This document shows, piece after piece, positions 48,268 to 56,112 of a stretch of DNA of 58,523 nucleotides. The first letter of the stretch is position 1. Every line of letters starts with the position of its first letter. The stretch is from IMG/VR virus record IMGVR_UViG_3300046559_000883, positions 1 through 58,523 of that record; one strand, given 5' to 3'. A program made the position numbers and the translations under genes. Origin of the DNA: a virus. A model generated the notes under the pieces. That model was given only the letters and a program-made list of their open reading frames with translations, had not been told where the DNA came from and did not search any database.

Positions 48268-48996
48268 CTACTTCTCGCCAGGCTGCTCGGCCCAGTCGGT
48301 CGACACGAGGCGGACAATGCGCACGCCGTCGGACGACGGGCTGCGGGTCTTCTCAGGGAACGCGAGCTCGACCATGGCGCGGTGTTCGCGGCCGTCCTTC
48401 GTCAACTCGAAAAGCTTCTGGCCGTCGCCCGTCGTGCGCTCGATGTATCCGGGCAGGTCGTCGTTGTTCGAGTCGCGGACCCGCACGGACAAGTGCGACT
48501 CTTTCGCCCTGGCAAACTCGAAGTTGTAATAGTCGGAGAGCTTAACGCCCACGCGGAACGTGGTCGGTGTCGTGGCGCGTAGCGACTTGAACGCCGCGAT
48601 CGACGTCGGGTTGTACGTGTTCGTGCAACGCCAGTCGACCTTGAAGCCGGCCGTCGTGTTCGTCAGGCAGAACGGCGTATCGCTTTCGTGGACGCTTGCG
48701 CGACAGAGGCCGCCGAGGGCGAGCCCTTCGCATGCCGCGACGTCCGTCGCACTGTGCTTGAAGACGCAGGACGCCTTGCCCTTGTACTTCTCGGCTAGAA
48801 GCGGCGCGTTGCCCGTTGGGTTGACGATGAGCGCCAGCCGGTCCGTGCACTTTGCTGCCGAAAGATAGGCCTCAAGAACCGCGAGGGCCGTGCCGCCCGC
48901 CGCGGGCGTACTCGGAGCGCCGCCGTCGGCGTCGCCAGTGCCCGACTTGCCGCACCCGATCAGCACAAGCGCTACCGCCAACAAGCTCCGCATCAT
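48268..48996 (-). CDS. Lipoprotein, likely lysogenic conversion gene
   Basis: 242 aa, ATG at 48996 with GGAGGT seven bases upstream (a second ATG follows). Signal peptide with lipobox L-I-G-C-G (Cys15), then Gly/Ala/Ser-rich linker. Domain has several Cys (C-T-D, C-V-F, C-E-G, C-R-A, C-L-T, C-T-N). Probably outer-membrane anchored. Stop meets the ImmA/IrrE stop. Function unknown; possible superinfection or cell-surface role. Confidence 0.75.
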   Translation of the reverse strand: MMRSLLAVALVLIGCGKSGTGDADGGAPSTPAAGGTALAVLEAYLSAAKCTDRLALIVNPTGNAPLLAEKYKGKASCVFKHSATDVAACEGLALGGLCRASVHESDTPFCLTNTTAGFKVDWRCTNTYNPTSIAAFKSLRATTPTTFRVGVKLSDYYNFEFARAKESHLSVRVRDSNNDDLPGYIERTTGDGQKLFELTKDGREHRAMVELAFPEKTRSPSSDGVRIVRLVSTDWAEQPGEK

Positions 48997-49082
48997 CCGC
49001 GCACCTCCCTCTGTTGCCGAGGGTAGCGAGCGCCCTTGGCCGACAGGCGAACTTTTTTGGCGCGACCTTGACGATTTTCTCT

Positions 49083-49114
49083 TGCACTTCGGTTCGGTTC
49101 GGTTAACCTATCTG
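49083..49114 (+). promoter_or_regulatory. Early rightward promoter and operator
   Basis: TTGCAC (49083-49088) and ACCTAT (49106-49111) are spaced 17 bases and would start transcription near the ATG at 49119, giving a leaderless message. CGGTTAACCTATCTG (49100-49114) matches the cro operator dyad CAGTTAAGCTAACTG at 12 of 15 bases. TTCGG is repeated three times at 49088-49102. Confidence 0.55.
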
Positions 49115-49118
49115 AACG

Positions 49119-49433
49119 ATGGCAACGCGATTCGAGCCCCTCTTCACCGTCGACCGCGACGGCGACCCCTGCTCCCTCCCGCTCTCCCGCCTGACCGAGG
49201 AAGAGCGCGACCAGCACCTTCGCGGCGAGTACAGCGGCCTCACGGACGAGGCAGCTGCCGAGCTCGCGGCGACCATCACGCCCGACGAGTTTCGTCGACA
49301 CTGCGGGAGCTGGGACGGCAACCTGCTCGCGGCGTACTACCGGCTGCACTCGACGCCGGCGACGGTGGCGATCGTGGCGCTGACCGTGAGCCCCGAGGCG
49401 GCGGCGCTGCTTGCCAGCTTGGAGGCAGCGTGA
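49119..49433 (+). CDS. First gene of rightward operon, unknown
   Basis: 104 aa, ATG at 49119 with no Shine-Dalgarno, possibly leaderless. Sequence: beta start (F-E-P-L-F-T-V-D-R-D-G-D-P), then L-T-E-E-E-R-D-Q-H-L and a helical C-terminus. Not recognised. Confidence 0.65.
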   Translation: MATRFEPLFTVDRDGDPCSLPLSRLTEEERDQHLRGEYSGLTDEAAAELAATITPDEFRRHCGSWDGNLLAAYYRLHSTPATVAIVALTVSPEAAALLASLEAA

Positions 49434-49726
49434 AGGCCACGAACGGCTACGACAAGGGCTTCCGCACGCAGCGCATGCACGACGTCCGCGCCATCTCGCT
49501 GGCCGAGTGCCGTCGCGGCCCGTTCGTGGTCACGAGCGACAAGCAGGCGAGCGCGGCCATCGCAACGATCTCGGCGGCGCGACTCGGCGACAACGCGGAG
49601 CTGCTCGCGCTGCATCAGGCGGCCGTGTTCGCGCTGGAGCGCGGGACGGCGGACGTCATCCGCGCTCGGATTGAGGAGTACCGCGTGGCCGTGGTGGCCT
49701 CGCGAGAGACGAAGGGAGCAGCGTAA
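49430..49726 (+). CDS. Unknown early protein
   Basis: 98 aa from GTG at 49430 with GGAGG upstream and overlapping TGA. R-T-Q-R-M-H-D-V-R-A-I-S-L-A-E-C-R, then helices. Unknown. Confidence 0.64.
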   Translation: MKATNGYDKGFRTQRMHDVRAISLAECRRGPFVVTSDKQASAAIATISAARLGDNAELLALHQAAVFALERGTADVIRARIEEYRVAVVASRETKGAA

Positions 49727-49729
49727 CTG

Positions 49730-50524
49730 ATGAAACGGTGGACGTGTCCGAAGTGCAGCAGCGGAGCACTCGCGCCCCGCGCACCGCGCCGCGACGACGT
49801 GCGCCGCTACTGCCTCGCGTGCTCGAAGAAGACCGGGCACTTGGTCGAACGAAAGTGCCTCGCCGCGGAGAAGGCCGTCGCGGTGACTCGCGAGAAGATG
49901 GCCGCTCTGCGCTCCGAGCGAACGCGGAGGGTGCGGGAGAAGGCCTCGACTCGCTGGACAGCCGGTGGCCATGATGTGCGTGCCCTGGCGCGTCGATGCT
50001 GGACGGCGCTCGTGGACGTCGCCTTCCCGAAGACCACGTTCCTCGGCGATGCGGCGAGCCTGCTCGACATCCCAGAGATCGTGCTCCGGCGCTCGAAGCT
50101 CCACCCGCGGCAGGCGTCGGGACGGGGCGGGAGGAGGCGCATTACGCTCCGCATCGGTTTCGAGGCCACGCGTGCGGCAGTAGAGATGCTCGTCCTCCAC
50201 GAGCTCGCGCACTCCGCCAACGCGCGGAACGGCGGGCGCCGAGATGGACCGCACGGGCCGTCGTTCAACCGGATCCTCTCCGGCGCGAGCGTGAAGCTTT
50301 TCGAGCTCGGCTTACCGATCCAGTCCGGCTATGGCCCATCGAGGTTCCTCGAGCGCACGCTTGCGAAGCGATACGGGGAGGCGACCATCTACCCGCGACT
50401 CCGGCGCGGCGACAACCGCATCGACGTCACGCTCGAAGACGCCAAGCGTCGGATGGGCATCGTGCCGGACGACGCAACCGGCGCCCCGCAGCAGCTCATG
50501 CCAGCAACCGAAGGAGTCGAGTAA
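49730..50524 (+). CDS. SprT-like zinc metallopeptidase
   Basis: 264 aa. N-terminal zinc finger C-P-K-C-S and C-L-A-C-S. Catalytic motif H-E-L-A-H at about 157-161 and downstream H-G-P-S-F (about 175-179), the third His of the HExxH...H SprT type. Related enzymes (SprT/Spartan) cleave DNA-protein crosslinks or act on phage DNA-bound proteins. In phages, SprT-like proteins often sit in recombination clusters as here. Confidence 0.72.
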   Translation: MKRWTCPKCSSGALAPRAPRRDDVRRYCLACSKKTGHLVERKCLAAEKAVAVTREKMAALRSERTRRVREKASTRWTAGGHDVRALARRCWTALVDVAFPKTTFLGDAASLLDIPEIVLRRSKLHPRQASGRGGRRRITLRIGFEATRAAVEMLVLHELAHSANARNGGRRDGPHGPSFNRILSGASVKLFELGLPIQSGYGPSRFLERTLAKRYGEATIYPRLRRGDNRIDVTLEDAKRRMGIVPDDATGAPQQLMPATEGVE

Positions 50525-50706
50525 TGGCCTGCTTCTTCTGCGGCGACCCGGCGGCTCATCCGTCCACGGGTTGTCAATACTCCCCGACCTGTCTGGCTTG
50601 CCACGCCTGCGTGGCCTCGTTCTGGGCTTGGGTTCGACGCCATCAGGCCAAGCGGTGGGCCGGCGCGGACTTCTTTGCCGCCGCAGGAAAGGTGTTTCCG
50701 TCGTGA
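50524..50706 (+). CDS. Small zinc-finger protein
   Basis: 60 aa. M-A-C-F-F-C-G-D-P, C-Q-Y, C-L-A-C-H-A-C: enough Cys/His for one zinc site. ATG overlaps the previous stop. Unknown. Confidence 0.62.
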   Translation: MACFFCGDPAAHPSTGCQYSPTCLACHACVASFWAWVRRHQAKRWAGADFFAAAGKVFPS

Positions 50707-50792
50707 ATCGCGTTTTCGCAGACCTGCTCTGCTTTCTGTTCATCTTCGGCGCCGGCTGCGGCGTTGGCCTCTGGCTGCGGTCGGGCCGATGA
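50703..50792 (+). CDS. Tiny membrane protein (29 aa)
   Basis: GTG at 50703 overlapping the prior stop. Single hydrophobic helix L-L-C-F-L-F-I-F-G-A-G-C-G-V-G-L-W. Both junctions are overlaps, supporting expression. Unknown role. Confidence 0.58.
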   Translation: MNRVFADLLCFLFIFGAGCGVGLWLRSGR

Positions 50793-50932
50793 GCAGTCGC
50801 GCTGTAGAGGCCCTGTCTGTCGAGCTCACGCCCGAGGAGCGGGCCCTCGTGAACATGAGCCTCCGAGACCTGCTCGCGCGGGCTGCCCGCGGAGAGCAGT
50901 CGACGGTTCCGCCACCCAGGAGAGAGCCGTGA
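50789..50932 (+). CDS. Small protein, unknown
   Basis: 47 aa. E-L-T-P-E-E-R-A-L-V-N-M-S-L-R-D-L-L is a short amphipathic helix. Overlaps neighbours by four bases. Confidence 0.58.
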   Translation: MSSRAVEALSVELTPEERALVNMSLRDLLARAARGEQSTVPPPRREP

Positions 50933-51084
50933 AGGCGAGGCGGTGCACCCGCTGCGGCAAGACTGGCGCGACCGAGCGTCATGACGACTGCGCTGAGGTG
51001 GAGCACTGGTTTCACAAGGCGTGCTGGCTGGACTTCAAATGGTGGCTGAGCGGCCATGATGGGCCGCGGAGGAAGAGGGACTGA
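50929..51084 (+). CDS. Small zinc protein
   Basis: 51 aa from GTG at 50929. C-T-R-C-G-K-T-G and C-A-E-V-E-H-W-F-H-K-A-C-W form a CxxC...C...H...C site like a treble-clef or PHD-type finger. Unknown. Confidence 0.6.
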   Translation: MKARRCTRCGKTGATERHDDCAEVEHWFHKACWLDFKWWLSGHDGPRRKRD

Positions 51085-51087
51085 CAC

Positions 51088-51465
51088 GTGGACATCCTTG
51101 AAGCCATTCGCCGGGCAGAAAACGCGCGGGCCAAGCGCCTTATTAAGGCGCTCGTCACTTCTCACGGCGACTTGCGCGCGGCACTGCGGCGCACTTCGGA
51201 GGCCGAGCAACAGAGCAAGGACCTGAGTGCCAGGGTAACCGAGCTCCATGCGGAAGCCACCGAGCTCCGCAAGAGAATCGCGGACAGGCGCGACGCCTCG
51301 GCGGCCATCGTGTCGTTCGCGACGCGCGTCGAGTCGTCCGCGCCCTTCGACGCCCCCGTAAGCGGCTGTCCGACGTGTTGCCCCACCGCGCCGGAGCCAG
51401 GACCGATGTGTTTGCGTCATGAGGCGCGCCGTCTGATCAACGAGTACGAGGAGATCCCTTTCTGA
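51088..51465 (+). CDS. Coiled-coil protein with Cys-rich tail
   Basis: 125 aa from GTG at 51088. Helical half with E-A-E-Q-Q-S-K-D-L-S-A-R-V, then C-P-T-C-C-P-T-A and C-L-R-H at about residue 92-112. Unknown. Confidence 0.6.
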   Translation: MDILEAIRRAENARAKRLIKALVTSHGDLRAALRRTSEAEQQSKDLSARVTELHAEATELRKRIADRRDASAAIVSFATRVESSAPFDAPVSGCPTCCPTAPEPGPMCLRHEARRLINEYEEIPF

Positions 51466-51674
51466 TGCGTCACGACCCTCTCCTCTCCGACCTCGGCGGC
51501 TCCCTCGCCTTCGTGGCCCGCGGACGGCGCCCGTTGCGCATGATGTTCGCCGCGCTCCGTTTCGGGCTCGCCCCGCGCGAGGCCGCCAGGGTGGCGCGCG
51601 AGGCCGAATGGCTCGGCGAGGACGCGCTGGCCGATGACGACGTGTTCGAGCGGTGGCGGGAGGTGCGGTCGTGA
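51465..51674 (+). CDS. Small unknown protein
   Basis: 69 aa, ATG at 51465. Helical, W-L-G-E-D-A-L-A-D-D-D-V-F-E-R-W near the end. Unknown. Confidence 0.58.
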   Translation: MRHDPLLSDLGGSLAFVARGRRPLRMMFAALRFGLAPREAARVAREAEWLGEDALADDDVFERWREVRS

Positions 51675-51952
51675 GCGCCACCGTCGACACTCAGCGCCGG
51701 CAACCACGGCGAGGCGCGAAGCCCGATGTGGAAGACGCGCGCGTTCTCGAGTTCTGTGGCCTGCTCGGTCACACCGTAATCGTGGTGTGCAGTCGCTGCT
51801 GTTCGGGCTGCGACAAGCAGGGGCGCGGGCGCTCCTCGACGCTGCACACGACGAGCGTGGCGAATGCCCGCACGTTCGCCGCCGAGAACGCTGGCATTGA
51901 CCCCGTTATCTATCGGCTGACGCGCCACGGCTGGCGGGCGGTGGGGCCGTGA
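51671..51952 (+). CDS. Small Cys-rich protein
   Basis: 93 aa from GTG at 51671. C-S-R-C-C-S-G-C-D-K-Q near residue 40. Beta strands after it. Possibly zinc-binding. Unknown. Confidence 0.58.
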   Translation: MSATVDTQRRQPRRGAKPDVEDARVLEFCGLLGHTVIVVCSRCCSGCDKQGRGRSSTLHTTSVANARTFAAENAGIDPVIYRLTRHGWRAVGP

Positions 51953-52122
51953 AGCGCGACGAGACCGCCCGCAAGGCGCTCAAGGCGCTGCGCGAGGAGA
52001 CGGAGCACGCGCTGCATGAGCTGTGCTGCTGCGATGAGCCGAGCCCGGCGGACGTGGCCACGTGGCGCGTGCTCGAGGTGCTCGACGCCAGGCTCCGACT
52101 CTTGGAGGACGACAATGGCTGA
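51949..52122 (+). CDS. Small helical protein with Cys cluster
   Basis: 57 aa from GTG at 51949. L-R-E-E-T-E-H-A-L-H-E-L-C-C-C-D-E and V-L-E-V-L-D-A-R-L-R-L-L. Unknown; overlaps the next gene by eight bases. Confidence 0.56.
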   Translation: MKRDETARKALKALREETEHALHELCCCDEPSPADVATWRVLEVLDARLRLLEDDNG

Positions 52123-52417
52123 GCGCTGCCACACGTGCGACCAGCTCACGCCAACCACTGAGAAATGGGAACGTGGGCGCGATGTAGAAAACATGCACCT
52201 CTGTTGGCAACCGGAAGGCTCCGACTGCTGGGCGCACAAGGTCGACTGGCGGGCTCGGGCGCTCGTGGCGGAAGCGGTGGCTGAGGCGGCAGTGTATCGA
52301 CGCGACCCCGACGTCGAATGCGCGATTTGCGGAGCATGGCAGCCGGGGTGCAAAGCCGATTGCCCGCTGTTGGTATACCAGCATTCGCCCGAGAGGGCGG
52401 CAAGGAAGGAGGCATAA
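52115..52417 (+). CDS. Zinc-binding protein before YqaJ
   Basis: 100 aa, ATG at 52115. C-H-T-C-D-Q near the start, C-W-Q-P ... D-C-W-A-H, and C-A-I-C-G-A-W-Q-P-G-C-K-A-D-C-P near the end. A multi-Cys small protein. Unknown. Confidence 0.6.
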   Translation: MAERCHTCDQLTPTTEKWERGRDVENMHLCWQPEGSDCWAHKVDWRARALVAEAVAEAAVYRRDPDVECAICGAWQPGCKADCPLLVYQHSPERAARKEA

Positions 52418-53283
52418 TGCCCCCGCTAAGCGAAGCAGACATCGCGCTCCGGCTCGAAGGAATCGGAAGCTCTGATATCTCCGCCATCGCCGGCGTGAAC
52501 CCGTACCGCGGCCCGCACGACGTGTGGCTCCGCAAGATGGGCATTGCCGATGACGACGTGAACGAGGACTCGACGTGGCTCGGCCACGAGCTCGAGCCCG
52601 TCTGCGGACGTCGCTACGAGCGCGAGATGGGAGCCGCGCTCAAGCCCGGTCCCGGAACGCAGCGCGACGCCGTGCGGCCCTGGATGGTCGCGACGACGGA
52701 CTACGAGCGCGCCGACGGTTCCCGCATCTGCGAGTGTAAATATGTGGGTCAGCGAGTTGCCTGGTCGTGGAGTTTGGACCAAGCCGACGGCGCTCCGTAC
52801 TACGTGCTCACGCAAGCACAGTGGCAGATGCACGTCCGCGGGATTCACCGGTGCGACGTGGCCGTCATCTTCGGCGGAACGGCCGAGTTTCGGATCTACG
52901 AATTGGAGTACAACGAAACGCTCGCAAAGCGCCTGATTGATATTGCGGACACCTTCTATCGTGCGCATATTCTCACGCGCGCGCCGCCACCGATCGACGG
53001 GACGGAGGGGGCGACGAAGACGCTCCTGGCGCTCTACCCGAAGAACCGACTCGACATGAGGCCGGCTCCCGAAGGCGCAGAGCAGTGGGTCGCCAAGCGG
53101 GAGGCGGCCGACGCAGAGCTCGAACGGTGGGGAACGGAGCACTTACTCGCGTCGAACAAGCTGCGAGAGGCTATCGGCGAAGCGGACGGAATCGTGGGGC
53201 AGTGGGGGCGAGTCACTTGGAAGGCTAATAAAAACGGGGTCCGGTCACTCCGGATTCACAAGGCGAAGGAGAACGCAGCATGA
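52417..53283 (+). CDS. YqaJ-family exonuclease (viral recombinase)
   Basis: 288 aa, ATG at 52417. Motifs: R-L-E-G-I-G-S-S-D-I-S-A-I-A-G-V-N-P-Y (glycine-Ser-Asp start typical of YqaJ), L-G-H-E-L-E-P-V, I-C-E-C-K-Y-V-G (the catalytic E-x-K), and Q-A-Q-W-Q-M-H-V. This is a RecE/lambda exo-type nuclease that makes 3' single strands for the annealing protein RecT encoded next. Overlaps both neighbours. Confidence 0.88.
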   Translation: MPPLSEADIALRLEGIGSSDISAIAGVNPYRGPHDVWLRKMGIADDDVNEDSTWLGHELEPVCGRRYEREMGAALKPGPGTQRDAVRPWMVATTDYERADGSRICECKYVGQRVAWSWSLDQADGAPYYVLTQAQWQMHVRGIHRCDVAVIFGGTAEFRIYELEYNETLAKRLIDIADTFYRAHILTRAPPPIDGTEGATKTLLALYPKNRLDMRPAPEGAEQWVAKREAADAELERWGTEHLLASNKLREAIGEADGIVGQWGRVTWKANKNGVRSLRIHKAKENAA

Positions 53284-54158
53284 CCACGAATGCACCGCAG
53301 AACGGAAACGGCCAGAGCAAGGCCATTGTGAAGAAGCCGGCCGAGCGCCTCGCCGACGTCAAGGCGGAGTTGACCAAGGCCACGCCGCTCTTGAAGATGA
53401 TGCTGCCCAAGCACGTCACGATCGACCGGATGATCCGGGTCGCCACGGCGTGCATCAGCCGAACGCCGGCTCTTCTCGCCTGTACGCCGAGGTCGATCGT
53501 CCTCGCGATGACGCAGGCTTGCGCTCTCGGCTTGGAGCCTGGCACGCCGCTCCAGTTGTCCTACCTGGTCCCCTTCGGCCGGGAGGCGCAGTTCATCCCC
53601 GGCGTACGCGGCCTGATTCGTCTCGCCATTCAGAGCGGCGAGGTGCAGTGGATCCAGTCCCGAATCGTGCGAGCCGGCGAAGACTTCGAGGTTCACTACG
53701 GGACCGAGCAGAAGATCGTGCACCGGCCGAGCGCGAGCGCGGGTGATGACGAGGTAATCAAGCCTGAGGACATGATCGGCGTCTACGCCGTGGCCGAGAT
53801 GAAGAACGGCGCGCGCCTGTTCGAGTTCATGTCGAAGGCCGACGTGCTTGCGATCCGGTCGCGTTCGCAATCTGCAAACAATGGCCCATGGGTGACCGAC
53901 TTCGGCGAGATGGCTCGCAAGACCGTGATCCGTCGCCTCTGCAAGGTTCTCCCTCTCTCCGAGGAGAAGCTTGCTCGAGCCCTCGACCACCAAGCGCGTG
54001 CGGAGTCCGGCGAGGGCCCGGACCTAACCGACGTCATCGACGTCATGGGCGAGTCGGTCGACGCCGAGACGGGCGAGATGGTGCCGAACACGGCGCCCGC
54101 GTCGCGCACGGAGGCGCTCGACGCCGAGCTTGCCAAGAAGCAGGGCGGTGCGGCGTGA
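53280..54158 (+). CDS. recT: RecT-family single-strand annealing protein
   Basis: 292 aa. RecT core: P-L-L-K-M-M-L-P-K-H-V-T, C-T-P-R-S-I-V-L-A-M-T-Q-A-C-A-L-G-L-E-P, P-F-G-R-E-A-Q-F-I-P-G-V-R-G-L and E-V-I-K-P-E-D-M-I-G-V-Y-A-V-A. It pairs single strands made by the adjacent YqaJ nuclease. Standard length. The C-terminal tail is acidic and Ala-rich. Confidence 0.9.
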   Translation: MTTNAPQNGNGQSKAIVKKPAERLADVKAELTKATPLLKMMLPKHVTIDRMIRVATACISRTPALLACTPRSIVLAMTQACALGLEPGTPLQLSYLVPFGREAQFIPGVRGLIRLAIQSGEVQWIQSRIVRAGEDFEVHYGTEQKIVHRPSASAGDDEVIKPEDMIGVYAVAEMKNGARLFEFMSKADVLAIRSRSQSANNGPWVTDFGEMARKTVIRRLCKVLPLSEEKLARALDHQARAESGEGPDLTDVIDVMGESVDAETGEMVPNTAPASRTEALDAELAKKQGGAA

Positions 54159-54637
54159 CGCCGAGCGAGGAGCTTCTCAAGACGGCAAACCGTTGCGCCA
54201 CCGCTCTCGAGCGCATCGCCAAGGCGCTCGAAGCTGGCTCCAGCCCGACGAAGGCCGCGGCCGGGAAGGGCAACGGTACCGGTAAGAGCGTCGAGGTCGC
54301 CGCGGACTCGGACCTGGACAGCCAGTGGGGCGACCCGACGATCAACAAGGACCCGCCCAGGTGGAAGGGTGAGAGCTACGTCGGGTGCTCGTTCTCCCAG
54401 ACGTCGCCCGAATATCTAGACGATCTTGCCTCGTTCAAGGACTGGAGCGCCGCCAAGAGCGACGAGAAGGGCGAGGTCGACAAGAACAATCGGCCCAAGA
54501 GCTTCTACGCCAAGAAGGACGCGGCGAGGGCGCGAGGCTGGGCCGCGAGGCTGCGAAACGGGTGGGGCGCTGGAGCAAACGCGCAGGCGGCAAGGTCCGC
54601 CGTCGAGGCGGTCGAGGACGAGGGGCTGCCGTTCTGA
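54155..54637 (+). CDS. Recombination-associated protein with SSB-like C-terminal tail
   Basis: 160 aa from GTG at 54155. N-terminal helix (E-E-L-L-K-T-A-N-R-C-A-T-A-L-E-R-I), middle with W-G-D-P-T-I-N-K and W-K-G-E-S-Y-V-G-C, and a final E-D-E-G-L-P-F that mimics the acidic D-D-D-I-P-F tail by which SSB recruits partners. There is no clear OB fold. Follows RecT directly. Confidence 0.6.
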   Translation: MTPSEELLKTANRCATALERIAKALEAGSSPTKAAAGKGNGTGKSVEVAADSDLDSQWGDPTINKDPPRWKGESYVGCSFSQTSPEYLDDLASFKDWSAAKSDEKGEVDKNNRPKSFYAKKDAARARGWAARLRNGWGAGANAQAARSAVEAVEDEGLPF

Positions 54638-54759
54638 TGAACTTCGTTGACCGACTCCGCTGGCTCCTCGTCAGCTATCACCTCCACCGCGCGGCTCAGG
54701 AGTCGCGGTGGCGCTCCGCCAAGATGGCCTGGCGGGCATGGCGAAGGGGCGGCCGATGA
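54637..54759 (+). CDS. Tiny basic protein (40 aa)
   Basis: ATG at 54637 overlapping the prior stop. Trp- and Arg-rich (L-R-W-L-L-V-S-Y-H-L-H-R, R-W-R-S-A-K-M-A-W-R-A-W-R-R). May bind DNA or membrane. Unknown. Confidence 0.55.
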   Translation: MNFVDRLRWLLVSYHLHRAAQESRWRSAKMAWRAWRRGGR

Positions 54760-55388
54760 GCACCGTCAACGTCGCCTGCGGCTCCGCTCGCCGCGTCCTC
54801 GGAGAGGCGCCCGTCGTCTGCAACCGCGAGCGCGGTCATGCGGGAGAGCACTGCTGCGACGCCGTGGGTAATCGCACGTGGTGGCCGCAAGACGTCAGGG
54901 CCGAAGAGGCTGTCGTCGATGAGCGAGCGCGACACGCGCCCCCAGTGGCGCCCATCCGCCGCGACCTTGACGCCATGGCGGTCCGCGTTGCCGCGCTGGA
55001 AGCCGCTCGGCCTGCCATCGATGAGCCGAGCGTGGCGGCGCTCGTGGCGCGCGTCAAGAACCTGAGCGCCGACAACAACGGCCTCGCCGCGGCGCTCGCT
55101 GAGCTTGAGCGCCAACGCGACGGCGCCCTGGTCGAACGCGACCAGTACCTGAAGCACAGCGAGTATCTGGGTGGCGAGCTCGCGAAGGCTCTTGCGCGCA
55201 TTCGCGCCCTCGAGGGTTCTGCGGCCGAGCGCTGCCGGGCGGAGGCCGAGCTGCGGCGGGTGCGGCCTGTCCTTGAAGCGCTGCAGGGGTGGCTACGATT
55301 CGAGGTCTGCCGCGAGCGCCTATTCGACCACACGCGCGTTGCGGTCCTCTACGACGCGGCGAGCGCCTACTTCGACGGTGGTCTTTAG
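54756..55388 (+). CDS. Coiled-coil protein, end of rightward operon
   Basis: 210 aa, ATG at 54756. C-N-R-E-R-G-H-A-G-E-H-C-C near residue 22 could bind metal; residues 70-170 form a coiled coil (A-A-A-L-A-E-L-E-R-Q-R-D-G-A). Followed by a terminator at 55413. Unknown. Confidence 0.6.
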   Translation: MSTVNVACGSARRVLGEAPVVCNRERGHAGEHCCDAVGNRTWWPQDVRAEEAVVDERARHAPPVAPIRRDLDAMAVRVAALEAARPAIDEPSVAALVARVKNLSADNNGLAAALAELERQRDGALVERDQYLKHSEYLGGELAKALARIRALEGSAAERCRAEAELRRVRPVLEALQGWLRFEVCRERLFDHTRVAVLYDAASAYFDGGL

Positions 55389-55412
55389 ATATTGGCGCTT
55401 CATGACGCCCAA

Positions 55413-55440
55413 AGCCCCCGAACCTTGCGGCGCGGGGGCT
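55413..55440 (+). terminator. Terminator hairpin, end of rightward operon
   Basis: AGCCCCCG (55413-55420) pairs with CGGGGGCT (55433-55440), eight perfect pairs and a 12-base loop. No strong U-run follows. Lies between convergent genes, so it may act in both directions. Confidence 0.6.
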
Positions 55441-55460
55441 GGAGCGGCGGGCCTACCCGC

Positions 55461-55814
55461 CTACGCGGCGAGGTGCCGGCGGAGGAAGTCGAGGTCGAGT
55501 GCGTCAACCGTCGTGCGCCTACAGGCCGCCGCGATGGCGCGCTCGCCTACGTCACGCGGAGCGTTCTTGATGGCGTAGGCGAGATCGCGGATGTAGTCCG
55601 GGTCCGTCGCGTCGGCGTCGAGCCACGACTTCACGACGACGATGGCCTTCGCCCGCGAGGCAGCCGCCGCGGGGGCGTCGACATTGACCGTGCCGCAGCC
55701 GCCGCACGTGAAGCAACGGCCACTTTCGATGTTGGTCCAGTTGAGGCGGCCCTTGCCGCTGCACTTGGGGCACTGCACCGTCACGGTCTTGCTGCTCTTG
55801 GTCGTCGTCGTCAT
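55461..55814 (-). CDS. DnaJ-like zinc-module protein
   Basis: 117 aa. C-P-K-C-S-G-K-G and C-F-T-C-G-G-C-G at about residues 15-43 are DnaJ-type CxxCxGxG repeats. The rest is Ala-rich with D-P-D-Y-I-R-D-L-A-Y-A-I-K. Divergent from the XRE regulator gene; a regulator site lies just upstream (55835-55850). Confidence 0.65.
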   Translation of the reverse strand: MTTTTKSSKTVTVQCPKCSGKGRLNWTNIESGRCFTCGGCGTVNVDAPAAAASRAKAIVVVKSWLDADATDPDYIRDLAYAIKNAPRDVGERAIAAACRRTTVDALDLDFLRRHLAA

Positions 55815-55834
55815 GCCTTCCCTCTAGCGAAGAG

Positions 55835-55850
55835 TATGCCACGCGTGTCA
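55835..55850. promoter_or_regulatory. Regulator dyad site 1
   Basis: TATGCCACGCGTGTCA is one of four related 16-base sites (others at 56110, 56201 and 56273). It lies between the divergent starts at 55814 and 55882, so it can control both. Consensus TATGMCNNRCGTGTCA, core dyad TGACA-N4-TGTCA. Confidence 0.6.
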
Positions 55851-55881
55851 CTTGGCGCGCGCTCTGCTACGGTGTCGAACT

Positions 55882-56112
55882 ATGTCCAAACCCGCCCCCA
55901 TTCATCAGCAGATCCGAGCCATGCGGGAGGCCGCTGGGCTCTCTCAGGCCGAAGTTTCGCGGCGAATCAAGGTCAGCCAGAGCGTCGTGGTCCGCATCGA
56001 GAGCGGCAACCACGAGCCGCGCATCGGGACCCTCAAGAGGATTGCGAAGGTGTGCGGGTATACCGTTCTCGTCCAATTCGTTCCCGACTCCGCACTTAGT
56101 TCAAGGTCTTGA
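55882..56112 (+). CDS. XRE-family regulator
   Basis: 76 aa, ATG at 55882; an upstream TTG at 55852 is less likely. Helix-turn-helix: L-S-Q-A-E-V-S-R-R-I-K-V-S-Q-S-V-V-V-R-I-E (about residues 20-40). The short form lacks any other domain. Likely an autoregulator of its own cassette via the four repeated dyads around it. Not part of the rightward recombination operon because a terminator intervenes. Confidence 0.78.
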   Translation: MSKPAPIHQQIRAMREAAGLSQAEVSRRIKVSQSVVVRIESGNHEPRIGTLKRIAKVCGYTVLVQFVPDSALSSRS

